A DNA stretch of 64,000 bases from Paraburkholderia rhizosphaerae (GTDB taxonomy: Bacteria; Pseudomonadota; Gammaproteobacteria; Burkholderiales; Burkholderiaceae): contig NZ_SORE01000008.1 in assembly GCF_004366595.1 (NCBI RefSeq), positions 1-64,000 on the forward strand. The letters are read 5' to 3'. The stretch's first letter is position 1. Each line of letters opens with the position of its first letter. Both the position numbers and the translations under genes were made by a program. Below the pieces are notes generated by a model, which ran no database searches, was not told the origin of the DNA, and saw only the letters and a program-made list of their open reading frames with translations. Below, one piece after another: positions 29,389-37,547 of the stretch.

Positions 29389-30246
29389 ATGACGAAGAAT
29401 CTTGAGATTGGTTTGCTCCGTGCATTCGTCACGATCGCCGACCACGGCAGCATGACCGCTGCCGGAAATGCACTGCATCTGACGCAAGGCGCGATTAGTC
29501 AACGGATCGCACGGCTTGAAGCACTGTCCGGGCAGCTGTTCTTTCGCGATCATCGGGACGTGCGGCTTACGCCAGTGGGAGAGCGGCTACTCGGACACGC
29601 GCGGCGTCTGCTCGATCTTCATGATGGCCTGGTCGCCGAGATTGCGGAAGATGCGCTGGCTGGCAAGATTCGTCTCGGCGCGCCGCAAGACCTCGTCAGC
29701 ACACACCTCGGTTCAATTCTGAAAGCTTTTGCTCAATCGTATCCCCAAGTCGAGGTGTCACTGGTTTGCGACGCATCGCCAGAACTATTGAGAGTGCTCA
29801 AGCAAGGGAAGATCGACATCGCGCTTGTCGAGGAATTGCCCGGATCTTCGCGCGGAGAATGCCTGGTTGTCGATCGTCTCGTGTGGGTGGGCGCAAGAGG
29901 GGGCACCGCGCATAAAAAAAGTCCGCTACCGATCTCAATGGTTGCGGAGACATGCGCGTTTCGGCGGCCAGTGCTGGACGCGCTTCGTAAGCAGGACAGA
30001 TCGTGGCGCACGATGTTCGAAAACGGTAGCCACGATGCAACCGTAGCGACCGTCCGTTCCGACCTGGCGATCACGGCGTTCCTTGCGTCGACGGTGCCAC
30101 CGGGACTCGATATATTGGTGCCGCAAAGCGGACTGCCTGTGCTTCCTTGCTTCGAGATCAATCTTTATCTGTCGGCGCGCAGGAGTCCGCCCGCGGTCGT
30201 TGAACTTGCGCGTCACCTGCGGGATGGCATGATGAGATGCCGCTAG
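29389..30246 (+). CDS. LysR-type transcriptional regulator
   Basis: This is a LysR regulator of 285 residues. The helix-turn-helix includes MTAAGNALHLTQGAISQRIARLE, followed by FFRDHRDVRLTPVGERLLGHA. The effector domain begins at KIRLGAPQDLVSTHLGSIL. An ATG at 29389 is taken as start; a TTG at 29365 keeps the frame. It faces a LysE-type exporter gene that is convergent, and it is divergent from the AraC gene. It may regulate either neighbour (inference from position only). A 9-bp hairpin overlaps its stop codon. Confidence 0.88.
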   Translation: MTKNLEIGLLRAFVTIADHGSMTAAGNALHLTQGAISQRIARLEALSGQLFFRDHRDVRLTPVGERLLGHARRLLDLHDGLVAEIAEDALAGKIRLGAPQDLVSTHLGSILKAFAQSYPQVEVSLVCDASPELLRVLKQGKIDIALVEELPGSSRGECLVVDRLVWVGARGGTAHKKSPLPISMVAETCAFRRPVLDALRKQDRSWRTMFENGSHDATVATVRSDLAITAFLASTVPPGLDILVPQSGLPVLPCFEINLYLSARRSPPAVVELARHLRDGMMRCR

Positions 30247-30257
30247 ACAGCGGCATC
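30236..30257. terminator. Hairpin at the convergent LysR/LysE stops
   Basis: GATGCCGCT and AGCGGCATC form a 9-bp stem around an AGAC loop that overlaps the LysR stop codon. A clear T-tract is lacking. Confidence 0.35.
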
Positions 30258-30276
30258 TTCGCGTCGCCCCGATCGT

Positions 30277-30915
30277 TCATGCCAACATGACGAGGCGAAT
30301 GGCCAGTAGAACCAGTAGAGCGCCTAAGATCACGTCGACCGGGCGACGCAATCTTTCATAGACCGATCTCGTCGATCTTGAAGAAAAGAAGAGGGCAAGT
30401 GCCAGATGCCACGAGCCGGCGATAAAGGTAATGGTGAATATCGATGCGCAGCGAACCCAAAGCGGCGAACTCGACGGTAGGGTCGCTGCGAAGAGGCTGC
30501 CAAAAAAGACTAGCAAAGTCGGATTGGTCAGGTCGGTAATCAGACCTCGACGCAACGATACCCAGCCGTTAAGCACCGACCCCGGTCGTGTCGGCGCCGA
30601 CGCGGTCGTTCTTTCCCGGGACATGAAACTCGCCAGAATCAGGCTTGCGCCGAGATAGACCAGGTAGATCGCGCCGAACAGTTTGACGGAATGTACGAGG
30701 TTCGGCAGTTTCGAGGTCAGGAAGCCAAGACCGAAGGCCGCTGTGGTGGACCAGATAAAGCAACCGAGTGCGACACCCGCGGCTGCGAAAACGCCATTCC
30801 TGCGAGCATTGAGAGAAAGCGACGTGACGTTAACGAAGTCGGGGCCCGGTGACGCACAGGTGACGAAGTAAATCGATGCAAGGCTAACAAGATTGTAGGT
30901 GTAAAGGCTGGCCAT
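30277..30915 (-). CDS. LysE/RhtB-family exporter
   Basis: This is a six-helix inner-membrane exporter of 212 residues, the typical size of the LysE/RhtB family. The conserved N-terminal segment reads IYFVTCASPGPDFVNVTSLSL, where relatives have the SPGP(D/N) signature. FLVYLGxxL is seen as YLVYLGASLILASF, and LRRGLITDLTNPTLLVFF is the family's NPKxxLFF-like block. It should export an amino acid or related small molecule by proton exchange. It lies next to a convergent LysR regulator, a common pairing for amino-acid exporters, although the usual arrangement is divergent. Confidence 0.9.
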   Translation of the reverse strand: MASLYTYNLVSLASIYFVTCASPGPDFVNVTSLSLNARRNGVFAAAGVALGCFIWSTTAAFGLGFLTSKLPNLVHSVKLFGAIYLVYLGASLILASFMSRERTTASAPTRPGSVLNGWVSLRRGLITDLTNPTLLVFFGSLFAATLPSSSPLWVRCASIFTITFIAGSWHLALALFFSSRSTRSVYERLRRPVDVILGALLVLLAIRLVMLA

Positions 30916-31001
30916 ACGGTTTCCGGTTTATTCGGGAAATCAACATTCCGGCCGTGGTCCCGCTTGATCAGGCAGGACCACGGGTACACCGGGCAACCTG
31001 T

Positions 31002-31634
31002 CTATAGCGAGTAGTACAGTTCGAATTCGACCGGGTGCGTGGTCATGCGAACGCGCTGCAGTTCCGCTCCCTTCAGTTCGAGGTAAGCGTCGAGCATGCC
31101 GTCCGTGAACACGCCGCCGCGCGTCAGGAACTCGCGGTCCTTGTCGAGCGCTTCGAGCGCCTGATCGAGGCCGGCACACACGGTCTTCACGATGCAGCCC
31201 GACATATCGGTGCTCCACTGCACCGAGTCGAAAATGAAGAATTCGGGTTCCGGACCGAAGAATGCCGTGTCGCCCAGACCGGTGCTCTTCAGGTATGCTT
31301 CAGCGCGCTTCGCGAGCGAGCGCGAGTCGCGTCCGTAGCCCTTGCCGTCTGACGGTTCGATCACGTCGCAGGTCAGCACCAGGGTCGATTCTTCGTAGAA
31401 CGGATCGACGAAGGCAGTGTTCGGATCCGGCACGAGCAGCATGTCCGACGCTTCGATGCCCTTCCAGCCGGCAATCGATGATCCGTCGAACGCATGGCCG
31501 CTTTGGAACTTGTCGTCATCGAATGCCGAGACGGGGACCGACACGTGTTGCTCCTTGCCTCGTGTGTCGGTAAAGCGCAGATCGACAAACTTCACTTCAT
31601 TCTTTTTTATCAGTTCCTTGACTGATGTCACCAT
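31002..31634 (-). pseudogene. glnA: Glutamine synthetase with a large in-frame internal deletion
   Basis: The 210-codon frame joins the first 147 residues of a bacterial type I glutamine synthetase to its last 60. The N-terminal part has EVKFVDLRFTDTRGKEQH, FDGSSIAGWKGI and FGPEPEFFIFD. After MSGC (about nt 31193) the sequence jumps to LDQALEALDKDREFL, GGVFTDGMLDAYLELK and HPVEFELYYS, the normal C-terminus. About 260 residues are gone, including most metal and substrate ligands of the active site and the adenylylation Tyr loop. The start codon and a good GGAGATAAC ribosome site remain. A full enzyme has about 471 residues, so this cannot synthesise glutamine; whether the stub is made is unknown. 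Confidence 0.8.
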
Positions 31635-32131
31635 GTTATCTCCGTCTATTGCTTCACGTTGTCAGGCACCGTCATCCTGATACGTCATGAGATTAGGATG
31701 CCAGAGGGTTGTCGGGGTCTTGCGACTGCATAACGCGCAAAACTAGAACAAGCGACGGACTCACGCTATTCCAGGCCATCATTCGTCCCCATCCTGAACG
31801 AAAGAACGTCGCCTGCTGCGGCATTTCCCGTAATACGCAGCGTGAAACGCGTGCAACTAAGTGTTCTCAACGCGCGGCGGCTCCCTCAAACCGGGTACGC
31901 GCGTGCTTGAACGAATCCGATTGCCGACTCGCGAAACATCTCGTGCTCCGCGGAGAATGCAAAGTGACCTGAGTTGACAAATTTGACGATCGGGAACGGG
32001 GCAGACCTGGTGACGTTGCATTGCGCGCGACGATGCGGCATCCTGGTGACCGTGCGGTCGTGCGCGACTGACGTATTCATTCGTACATGGGAGAGCTCAA
32101 AGTACCGGTCGAGCTCAAGCGGAGCTTCGAC
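31635..32131. other. Gap holding a short acyl-CoA dehydrogenase-like fragment
   Basis: Apart from the fragment at 31886-31960, this stretch shows only short overlapping frames with no ribosome sites or motifs. The upstream end should contain the old glnA promoter. Confidence 0.35.
31886..31960 (-). pseudogene. Possible N-terminal scrap of an acyl-CoA dehydrogenase
   Basis: About 23 codons on the minus strand read FSAEHEMFRESAIGFVQARA followed by YPV and a stop. This resembles the usual N-terminal motif of acyl-CoA dehydrogenases (F(T/S)EEHExFRDSVRRFVEREVAPH). Nothing after it continues the family. The match is short, so it may be coincidence. Confidence 0.3.
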
Positions 32132-33511
32132 TCATTGTGTGGAAGTTGCGTCGCGCAATACACGGAAGGCTTGCCACATTTCCGTTGCGAACAGTTCAGG
32201 CTGTTCAAGCGCGGCGAAGTGTCCACCTCGGTCGACTTCGTGCCAATAGAAAAGATTCGACCATGCAGCCTCGGCCCACGCACGCGGTGCAAAGTAATTT
32301 TCACGTGGCGAGAGGCTGGCAGCCATCGGAAGCTCGATACGAGCGGACGATGCGCGAGTCGATGAAAAAAATGTGTGTTCGCGGATTGTCTTGCCGGCGC
32401 AACTCTCCCAGTAAAGGCGGGCACTGCTGGCTCCGGTCCCGGTAAACCAGTAAAGCGAAATATCGTCGAGCATCTGGTCACGCGTCAGCGCATCTTCCGG
32501 ATTGCCGCGATTGTCCGTCCATTCGCCGAACTTCTCGTACATCCACATCGCCAACGCCAGCGGGGAATCGTTTAGTGCGTAGCCGATCGTCTGCGGGCGG
32601 GTGTTCATTTCGTCCGCATAGCCGGCGTTGCGGTCGAGGAACAGGCCGATCGATTGCAATGCCCGCTGCTCGTCGTTTCCGGGACGCGTCGGAAGCACTT
32701 CGGGCGCGACCAAAGGCAGGTTCACGTGTGCGCCGATCAGACCTTCGGGCCGCTGGCTGGCCAACGCATGCGTGATTGCAGAACCCCAGTCGCCGCCTTG
32801 CGCGACCCAGCGTTCATAGCCGAGCCGTTCTCGCATCAGCACAGCCCACGCTCTTGCAATGCGCTCAATGTTCCACCCTTTTTCGGCGGGTTTATCCGAG
32901 AATCCGAAGCCGGGTATGGATGGCACGACCACATCGAACGCATCGTCGGCTCGCCCGCCGAACTTTGTCGGATCGGTGAGCCGTTCGATCACATCGAAAA
33001 ATTCGATTACCGAACCGGGCCATCCATGCGTGAGAATCATCGGAAGCGCTCGCGGATGCGGCGAACGTGCATGAATGAAATGAATGCCGATACCGTCGAT
33101 GCGCGTACGGAACTGTGCAAAGCGGTTAATGCGCGACTCGAACTTTCGCCAATCGTATTGATTGACCCAGTAATCGACCAGCGCTTGCGCACAAGCCAGC
33201 GGCACGCCTTGCGACCAGTCGTTCACGGTCTCACGCTCGGGCCATCTGACGAGCTTCAACCTTAGGCGCAGGTCGTCGATAGCGGCTTGCGGAACGTGAA
33301 CTTCGAAGGGCGTAAGGCCTTCCGTGACGGGCGGAAGTGCGAAAGCGGGGCAGCCGCCGGGGATGGAATGTTGCGTATCGGCGGAGTAGCAAGAGGCGGC
33401 CATGTTTGGCTCCATGTGCGGCCTGCCAGCGAAGCCATCACTGGCAGAGCGAAGGTGATTGTTTTTTGTGGCATGTGCTACAACTGTGGGGCCATCGTCT
33501 TCTTTCCTCAT
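32132..33511 (-). CDS. Epoxide hydrolase (EHN-type alpha/beta hydrolase)
   Basis: This is an alpha/beta-hydrolase of up to 459 residues. The EHN domain motif FEVHVPQAAIDDLRLRLKLVRWPE lies near residue 70. It is followed by the oxyanion block ILTHGWPGSVIEFF, VVPSIPGFGFSDKP, nucleophile Asp in VAQGGDWGSAI, and the catalytic His in EVDRGGHFAALEQPELF. It opens epoxides to diols by an ester intermediate. The N-terminus is unclear: the ATG at 33511 gives a long non-conserved lead, MEPNM at 33415 is an alternative, and a neighbouring frame (from 33474) encodes a signal-peptide-like MPQKTITFALPVMASLAG, hinting at a frameshift. A TetR gene is divergent 54 bases away and probably represses it. Confidence 0.85.
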   Translation of the reverse strand: MRKEDDGPTVVAHATKNNHLRSASDGFAGRPHMEPNMAASCYSADTQHSIPGGCPAFALPPVTEGLTPFEVHVPQAAIDDLRLRLKLVRWPERETVNDWSQGVPLACAQALVDYWVNQYDWRKFESRINRFAQFRTRIDGIGIHFIHARSPHPRALPMILTHGWPGSVIEFFDVIERLTDPTKFGGRADDAFDVVVPSIPGFGFSDKPAEKGWNIERIARAWAVLMRERLGYERWVAQGGDWGSAITHALASQRPEGLIGAHVNLPLVAPEVLPTRPGNDEQRALQSIGLFLDRNAGYADEMNTRPQTIGYALNDSPLALAMWMYEKFGEWTDNRGNPEDALTRDQMLDDISLYWFTGTGASSARLYWESCAGKTIREHTFFSSTRASSARIELPMAASLSPRENYFAPRAWAEAAWSNLFYWHEVDRGGHFAALEQPELFATEMWQAFRVLRDATSTQ

Positions 33512-33530
33512 TCCGCCGTCAAGTATTTTC

Positions 33531-33559
33531 TTTAACGATCGCTACAACACGCGTATACT
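33531..33559 (+). promoter_or_regulatory. Candidate tetR promoter, possibly giving a leaderless transcript
   Basis: TATACT at 33554-33559 lies 17 bases after TTTAAC at 33531-33536. Transcription would then begin at or very near the ATG of the TetR gene at 33566, which has no obvious ribosome site. The 54-base region also serves the divergent epoxide hydrolase gene. Confidence 0.3.
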
Positions 33560-33565
33560 CACGAC

Positions 33566-34153
33566 ATGGGACGAAAAATTTCATTCGACTATGACCGGGC
33601 GCTTGACGCCGCAACGTTGCTGTTCTGGAAGAACGGCTACGCGGAAACTGCGTTGCGTGACCTGCTGGAAGCGATGGAGATCGGCGAGGGTTCGTTCTAC
33701 AACACGCTCAAGAGCAAGAAAAATCTTTATCTGCTGTGTTTGCAGCGGTATCAGGAAAAGGAACTGCATGCGCGCGTGCACGCGTTGGCGTCAGCGCCGA
33801 CCGCGGCGCTTGGCATTCGTGCATTCTTCGGCCGTATCCTCGATCGACTCGACAACCCGAATAGTCCGTCACGCCTGTGTATGTTTGCCGCGATGGCCGA
33901 GGAAGAAGTGCTTGCGGAGCCGGACCTCCGAAAACGCGCGGAGAAAGGTTTAGACGACGTCCGCACTCTGTTTCTGGCACGGCTGACCCATGATAGGGAC
34001 GAAGGCGTGCTTGCGCCTTCGCTTAATCCGCCGGTCGTTGCGGCGGTCATTACCACCTACTTGCAAGGGCTCTGGCGTATGGCGCTGGTCGGCTATGATC
34101 GTGGCGGTTTTGAACAGCAAATTGAAACATTCCTGAGTGGAATGGGGCTTTAA
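33566..34153 (+). CDS. TetR-family transcriptional regulator
   Basis: This is a TetR repressor of 195 residues. The N-terminal helix-turn-helix is LDAATLLFWKNGYAETALRDLLEAMEIGEGSFYNTLKSKKNLY, the classic TetR DNA-binding segment. The C-terminal part is alpha-helical with CMFAAMAEEEVLAEPDLRKRA, as in the AcrR/'FWKNGY' subgroup of regulators that sense small electrophiles or drugs. It is divergent from the epoxide hydrolase gene with only 54 bases between, so it very likely controls that gene and itself. The start follows from position, since no Shine-Dalgarno sequence is seen. Confidence 0.9.
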   Translation: MGRKISFDYDRALDAATLLFWKNGYAETALRDLLEAMEIGEGSFYNTLKSKKNLYLLCLQRYQEKELHARVHALASAPTAALGIRAFFGRILDRLDNPNSPSRLCMFAAMAEEEVLAEPDLRKRAEKGLDDVRTLFLARLTHDRDEGVLAPSLNPPVVAAVITTYLQGLWRMALVGYDRGGFEQQIETFLSGMGL

Positions 34154-34454
34154 AGCACTTATAGCGTGTTCGTCCGGGGGCGGAAAAATGAACAAAAAGA
34201 GTTCGCGACTTCGCATCGCTGCTTCGATTTGACGGGAAAGGACGCGTTTTACGCGTTGCGCAATTTAGCCGCAGTTTTGCCAAAGCCGAGCTGACACCGA
34301 CCACGCTTGACCCGTCAATCCGCCCCCGGACTCTTGCACATCCGCTGTATGCATACCGAAAGGGCCGATCATCGGCGGACGTGCGCCGCCAATCCGTTCA
34401 AACCCGGGCCACGTCACCCATCGCGTTTGCCCGGTTCGTCCGATACGGGTTTTC
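34154..34454. other. Gap upstream of the SYLF remnant
   Basis: No gene is recognised. The sequence between the TetR stop and the SYLF fragment does not encode the expected lipoprotein signal peptide and N-terminal half of a SYLF protein in any frame that I can see. Confidence 0.4.
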
Positions 34455-34781
34455 CAGTGTGGGGAAGGCGCATTGCGTGTGGGAGGGAAATCGGTCGGCT
34501 ACTACAGCACGGTATCGGGATCATTTGGCTTGCAGGCAGGTGCACAATCAAAAGCGATGATTTTCCTGTTCATGACCGAGGACGCACTAAACAGCTTCCG
34601 CCATTCCAAAGGCTGGTCGGCCGGCGGTGAAGGGTCGGTCGCGTTGTTGAAAGTCGGAACGAATGGCGTACTCGATACGACAACGGCCAGCGCACCGGTC
34701 AACGCGATCGTGCTGACCAACGCGGGTGTGATGGGAGACGTCTCACTGTCCGGAACCAAGGTGTCCCGACTGAAGATTTGA
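34455..34781 (+). pseudogene. C-terminal half of a SYLF/Ysc84-domain lipoprotein
   Basis: The frame reads GEGALRVGGKSVGYYSTVSG, FGLQAGAQSKAMIFLFMTED, then WSAGGEGSVALLKVG and VLTNAGVMGDVSLSGTKVSRL. This is the usual C-terminal part of the 180-190-residue SYLF (Ysc84, lipid-binding) lipoproteins common in Burkholderia. The N-terminal half, including the lipobox and first SYLF block, is missing upstream of about 34455. No ATG with a ribosome site precedes it; a TTG at 34473 would give 102 residues. It is best read as a 5'-truncated gene. Confidence 0.65.
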
Positions 34782-35359
34782 GCGTGGAAGGCTCATTGCG
34801 ACCCATGCGTCGACCGTCTTTTCCCCTGCGGTATCGAGCGCCGCCGGGTCGGCCGGTCGTACTGCGAGGCTTATCAGATGCATTACATGGTTGCACTCCA
34901 GTGACGTTAGCCTTTGTGGCCGTCAATGAACGGCGCTCCCTTGCCAAAGATGCGAACGATGCATGCGCCACTACGTGAGCTTGAAATTTGTTATTCTGAA
35001 TTACATGCTCAAACGGATCAAAGCTAGCGCTGTCGATGCCACGCATCAGATCGGTCCGCGGCGCGGACCGCATGACAGCGACAATCTGCGCCACACCATC
35101 GTTCACGCGGCTTTGCGGGGACCCGTTACCGGCTGGCGAGAGCGCGACAAAGCAAGTGTGTCGAAATACCGAAGCGCCGTGCATGTCCGGAAATGACAGT
35201 CAATCCGTCATTTCGGTGACGCTCCGCGACCGATATGCTTCAGACATTCCGAATAGTCACTTAAGCGAATATGCGCAACACAAGGTGCCGCGGCGATTTC
35301 ACCGGGACAGGTGAAGGCATGCGGTCTCGCAAAGTCTGGTCGATATCGTCATTTGCTTT
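34782..35359. other. Gap with two small inverted repeats
   Basis: No gene is recognised. Two perfect 8-bp inverted repeats are present: CGGTCCGC/GCGGACCG at 35052-35070 and GAAATGAC/GTCATTTC at 35190-35214. The latter lies about 150 bases before the next gene and could be an operator. A short AT-rich block around 34978-35010 is the most promoter-like part. Confidence 0.35.
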
Positions 35360-35767
35360 ATGAACGTCAATATTCCGTATGTCGTCGCCGAAGTTGCAGT
35401 TGCCCATGCTGCGTACGAGAAAGCCTTAGCAGACAACGACATCTTTCAGATCAACGCGTTAACCTGGACAGACCCGCAGGCAGTCCATTACCGTTTAGAG
35501 GACATGCATCAACGCGCGCGCCAAAGCCGCAAACTGAACGCAAGCCTGCACCCGTTCAGTAACGGCAAAACGGCCGCAACCACGACGATCACGACGTTCG
35601 AACACGACCACGCTACCGTGAACACGGAGTTTCCCGAGCTGTATGGGCGACGGACTGTGGTGTGGGCGCGTATCGGGCCCGACGCTCAACCTGAGGCAGG
35701 TTTGCATGGTGGCTGGAGAGTCGTCGCGTCGCATGAAAGCGTGATGTACAGTCGTCGGTCTTTCTAG
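35360..35767 (+). CDS. AtzH-like (DUF3225) family protein
   Basis: This is a small NTF2-like-fold protein of 135 residues. VVAEVAVAHAAYEKALADND, followed by a Trp-Thr-Asp-Pro 'WTDPQAVHYRLED' block and ending GGWRVVASHESVM, is the layout of the AtzH/DUF3225 family. AtzH hydrolyses 1-carboxybiuret in cyanuric acid degradation; many relatives sit with amidases and their role is unknown. No cyanuric acid gene is present here, but an HD-domain protein resembling cyanamide-hydratase-like hydrolases follows 112 bases later on the same strand. The ATG at 35360 lacks a strong ribosome site. Confidence 0.7.
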   Translation: MNVNIPYVVAEVAVAHAAYEKALADNDIFQINALTWTDPQAVHYRLEDMHQRARQSRKLNASLHPFSNGKTAATTTITTFEHDHATVNTEFPELYGRRTVVWARIGPDAQPEAGLHGGWRVVASHESVMYSRRSF

Positions 35768-35879
35768 CTCGCGCGGATTGCGCGAATGAGTTTCACTGAA
35801 TCGGAAGCGCCAGGCACTCGATGAATATCGACCTATAATCGTTCAGACATCCCGCGACTGGACGCGATGGAGGACAGCC

Positions 35880-36530
35880 ATGACGCTTGGCGAGATTTCG
35901 GGCGTGACGATTCCCGACAGCAAATTGGCGCAGGAGGTCACGGAGTTTGTTCGCGATACCGAGAGCGATCTTCTGTTCGACCATTCCACGCGTGTGTACT
36001 ACTGGAGCGCGTTCGCTGCGCAGCGCAAAGGGGTGGTATGCGATCCGGAACTGCTTTACACGTCGGCGATGTTTCATGATCTTGGTCTAACCGACACTTT
36101 CCGCGAGAGCCAGCTTCGCTTCGAGGTAGATGGTGCCAATGCCGCACGCGATTTTCTACGCAGGCATGGGATCGCAGAGAGCGATATCAGCAGCGTCTGG
36201 TTCGCTATAGCGCTGCACACCACGCCGGGTATTCCGCAGCACCTGGATCCGCTTGGTGCGCTCACCGCGGAAGGCGTGATGATGGATCTCGTGGGTATGG
36301 GGTACGACGAATTCTCCGACGAGCAGCGCCGCGCGATTGTTGCCAGGTACCCGCATCCGTCGAACTATGCGGAGGACATGCTGCAGAGCCTTTATGAAGG
36401 GCTCAGGCACCGACCGCAAACTACGCAACGTACCGGCCTCGCCGACGTGATGGCCGAAAAAGACCCACACTTCCAACGCAGCGACTTTTGCAGTCTGATG
36501 CGACGTTCGCGCTGGGTAGTCCGGGATTGA
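35880..36530 (+). CDS. HD-domain protein (cyanamide-hydratase-like)
   Basis: This is a metal-dependent HD-domain hydrolase of 216 residues. The ligands are visible as His35 (FDHSTRVYYW) and His66-Asp67 (YTSAMFHDLGL). Two further conserved patches are FAIALHTTPGIP and DPLGALTAEGVMMDLVGMG. The pattern 'FxHSxRVYxW...HDxGLT' is that of the cyanamide hydratase-like HD family. The true substrate is unknown. A GGAGG ribosome site precedes the ATG. It may form an operon with the AtzH-like gene upstream; it is convergent with a LysR gene. Confidence 0.82.
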   Translation: MTLGEISGVTIPDSKLAQEVTEFVRDTESDLLFDHSTRVYYWSAFAAQRKGVVCDPELLYTSAMFHDLGLTDTFRESQLRFEVDGANAARDFLRRHGIAESDISSVWFAIALHTTPGIPQHLDPLGALTAEGVMMDLVGMGYDEFSDEQRRAIVARYPHPSNYAEDMLQSLYEGLRHRPQTTQRTGLADVMAEKDPHFQRSDFCSLMRRSRWVVRD

Positions 36531-36575
36531 AGCAGCACCGATTGCTCATCAGCAGCGCCCAATCGATGCGGATTC

Positions 36576-37448
36576 CTACCGTTTATCCGAAAAGGCAGAA
36601 TTTTCGCTGACGATTTTCACCAGAAAATCCATGACAGCCCGTATTTGCGGCGAGCGGCGCAAGTCCCGGTGAACCGCCATCCAGATATCCCGCGAAAACG
36701 CTTCGCCACTTTGCGTGACGCGCTGCAGCTTCGCGTCGGCAGCTGCCAGGAAATCAGGTAGACCCGCTACGCCGGCGCCAGCACGAGCCGCGACCAGGTG
36801 GCCATTGATATCGCTGATTTCGCAGGCAATCGGCCTTTTCGCCGCAACGCGCATCAACCATTTCTGCTGCGGCACGCCGACGAAGCCAGCGTCGTAAGCG
36901 ATGAACTCCCAGGCGGACGGATTATGCAGATGCGGATAGTCCTTGCTCGCATACAGGCCGAACGATACACGCCCGAGCTTTCGCACAACGCTGGTGGGTT
37001 CCTCGGGGCGAGCCAGTCTCAGCACGACATCTGCCTCCCTCCGACTAAGGGAAACCTGTCGCGCCTCGCAGGAAACGGATAACTGTACGCCGGGATTTGA
37101 GCGACGAAAGACCGCAAGATGCTTCACCAGAAAATTTGCCACGAGAACGGGCGGTGCGCTCAATGTGACCTTACCGCTCAGCGGAGAACGGCTGGCGTCG
37201 AGGAATCGTTCGATAGCGTGCGCGCCTTCCTCCATTTGCTGCGCCAGTTCGAATACGCGCTGGCCGATCGGTGTGAGCTTGCATGCTCTGGGTTGACGTT
37301 CGACCAGGATGGCCTCGATTTCGCCCTCTAGCGCGCTCAAACGCCGGCTGATCGTCGCGTGGTCGACCTTGAGGCTGCGTGCTGCGCCCGATAGTGTCCC
37401 GATGCGAGCTACGGCGAGGAAATAGCGGATATTTTCCCAATCAGGCAT
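36576..37448 (-). CDS. LysR-type transcriptional regulator
   Basis: This is a LysR regulator of 290 residues. It begins MPDWENIRYFLAVARIGTLS and the helix-turn-helix continues AARSLKVDHATISRRLSALE, the pattern of the 'DW[ED]' LysR subgroup (PerR/CbbR-unlike, TrpI/GcvA-distant). The effector domain starts at GKVTLSAPPVLVANFLVKHL. It is divergent from an HPP-like membrane protein gene followed by an AhpD-like gene, with about 100 bases between the starts, so it likely regulates that pair. Confidence 0.9.
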   Translation of the reverse strand: MPDWENIRYFLAVARIGTLSGAARSLKVDHATISRRLSALEGEIEAILVERQPRACKLTPIGQRVFELAQQMEEGAHAIERFLDASRSPLSGKVTLSAPPVLVANFLVKHLAVFRRSNPGVQLSVSCEARQVSLSRREADVVLRLARPEEPTSVVRKLGRVSFGLYASKDYPHLHNPSAWEFIAYDAGFVGVPQQKWLMRVAAKRPIACEISDINGHLVAARAGAGVAGLPDFLAAADAKLQRVTQSGEAFSRDIWMAVHRDLRRSPQIRAVMDFLVKIVSENSAFSDKR

Positions 37449-37547
37449 CGGTGCACTTTCTCAAGGATGGATTGCAGGTTTGGGCATATTCGCACAATTT
37501 CCAAACATCTATCATCAGTCTGGTTAAGCCGATAACGTCTACTCGTG

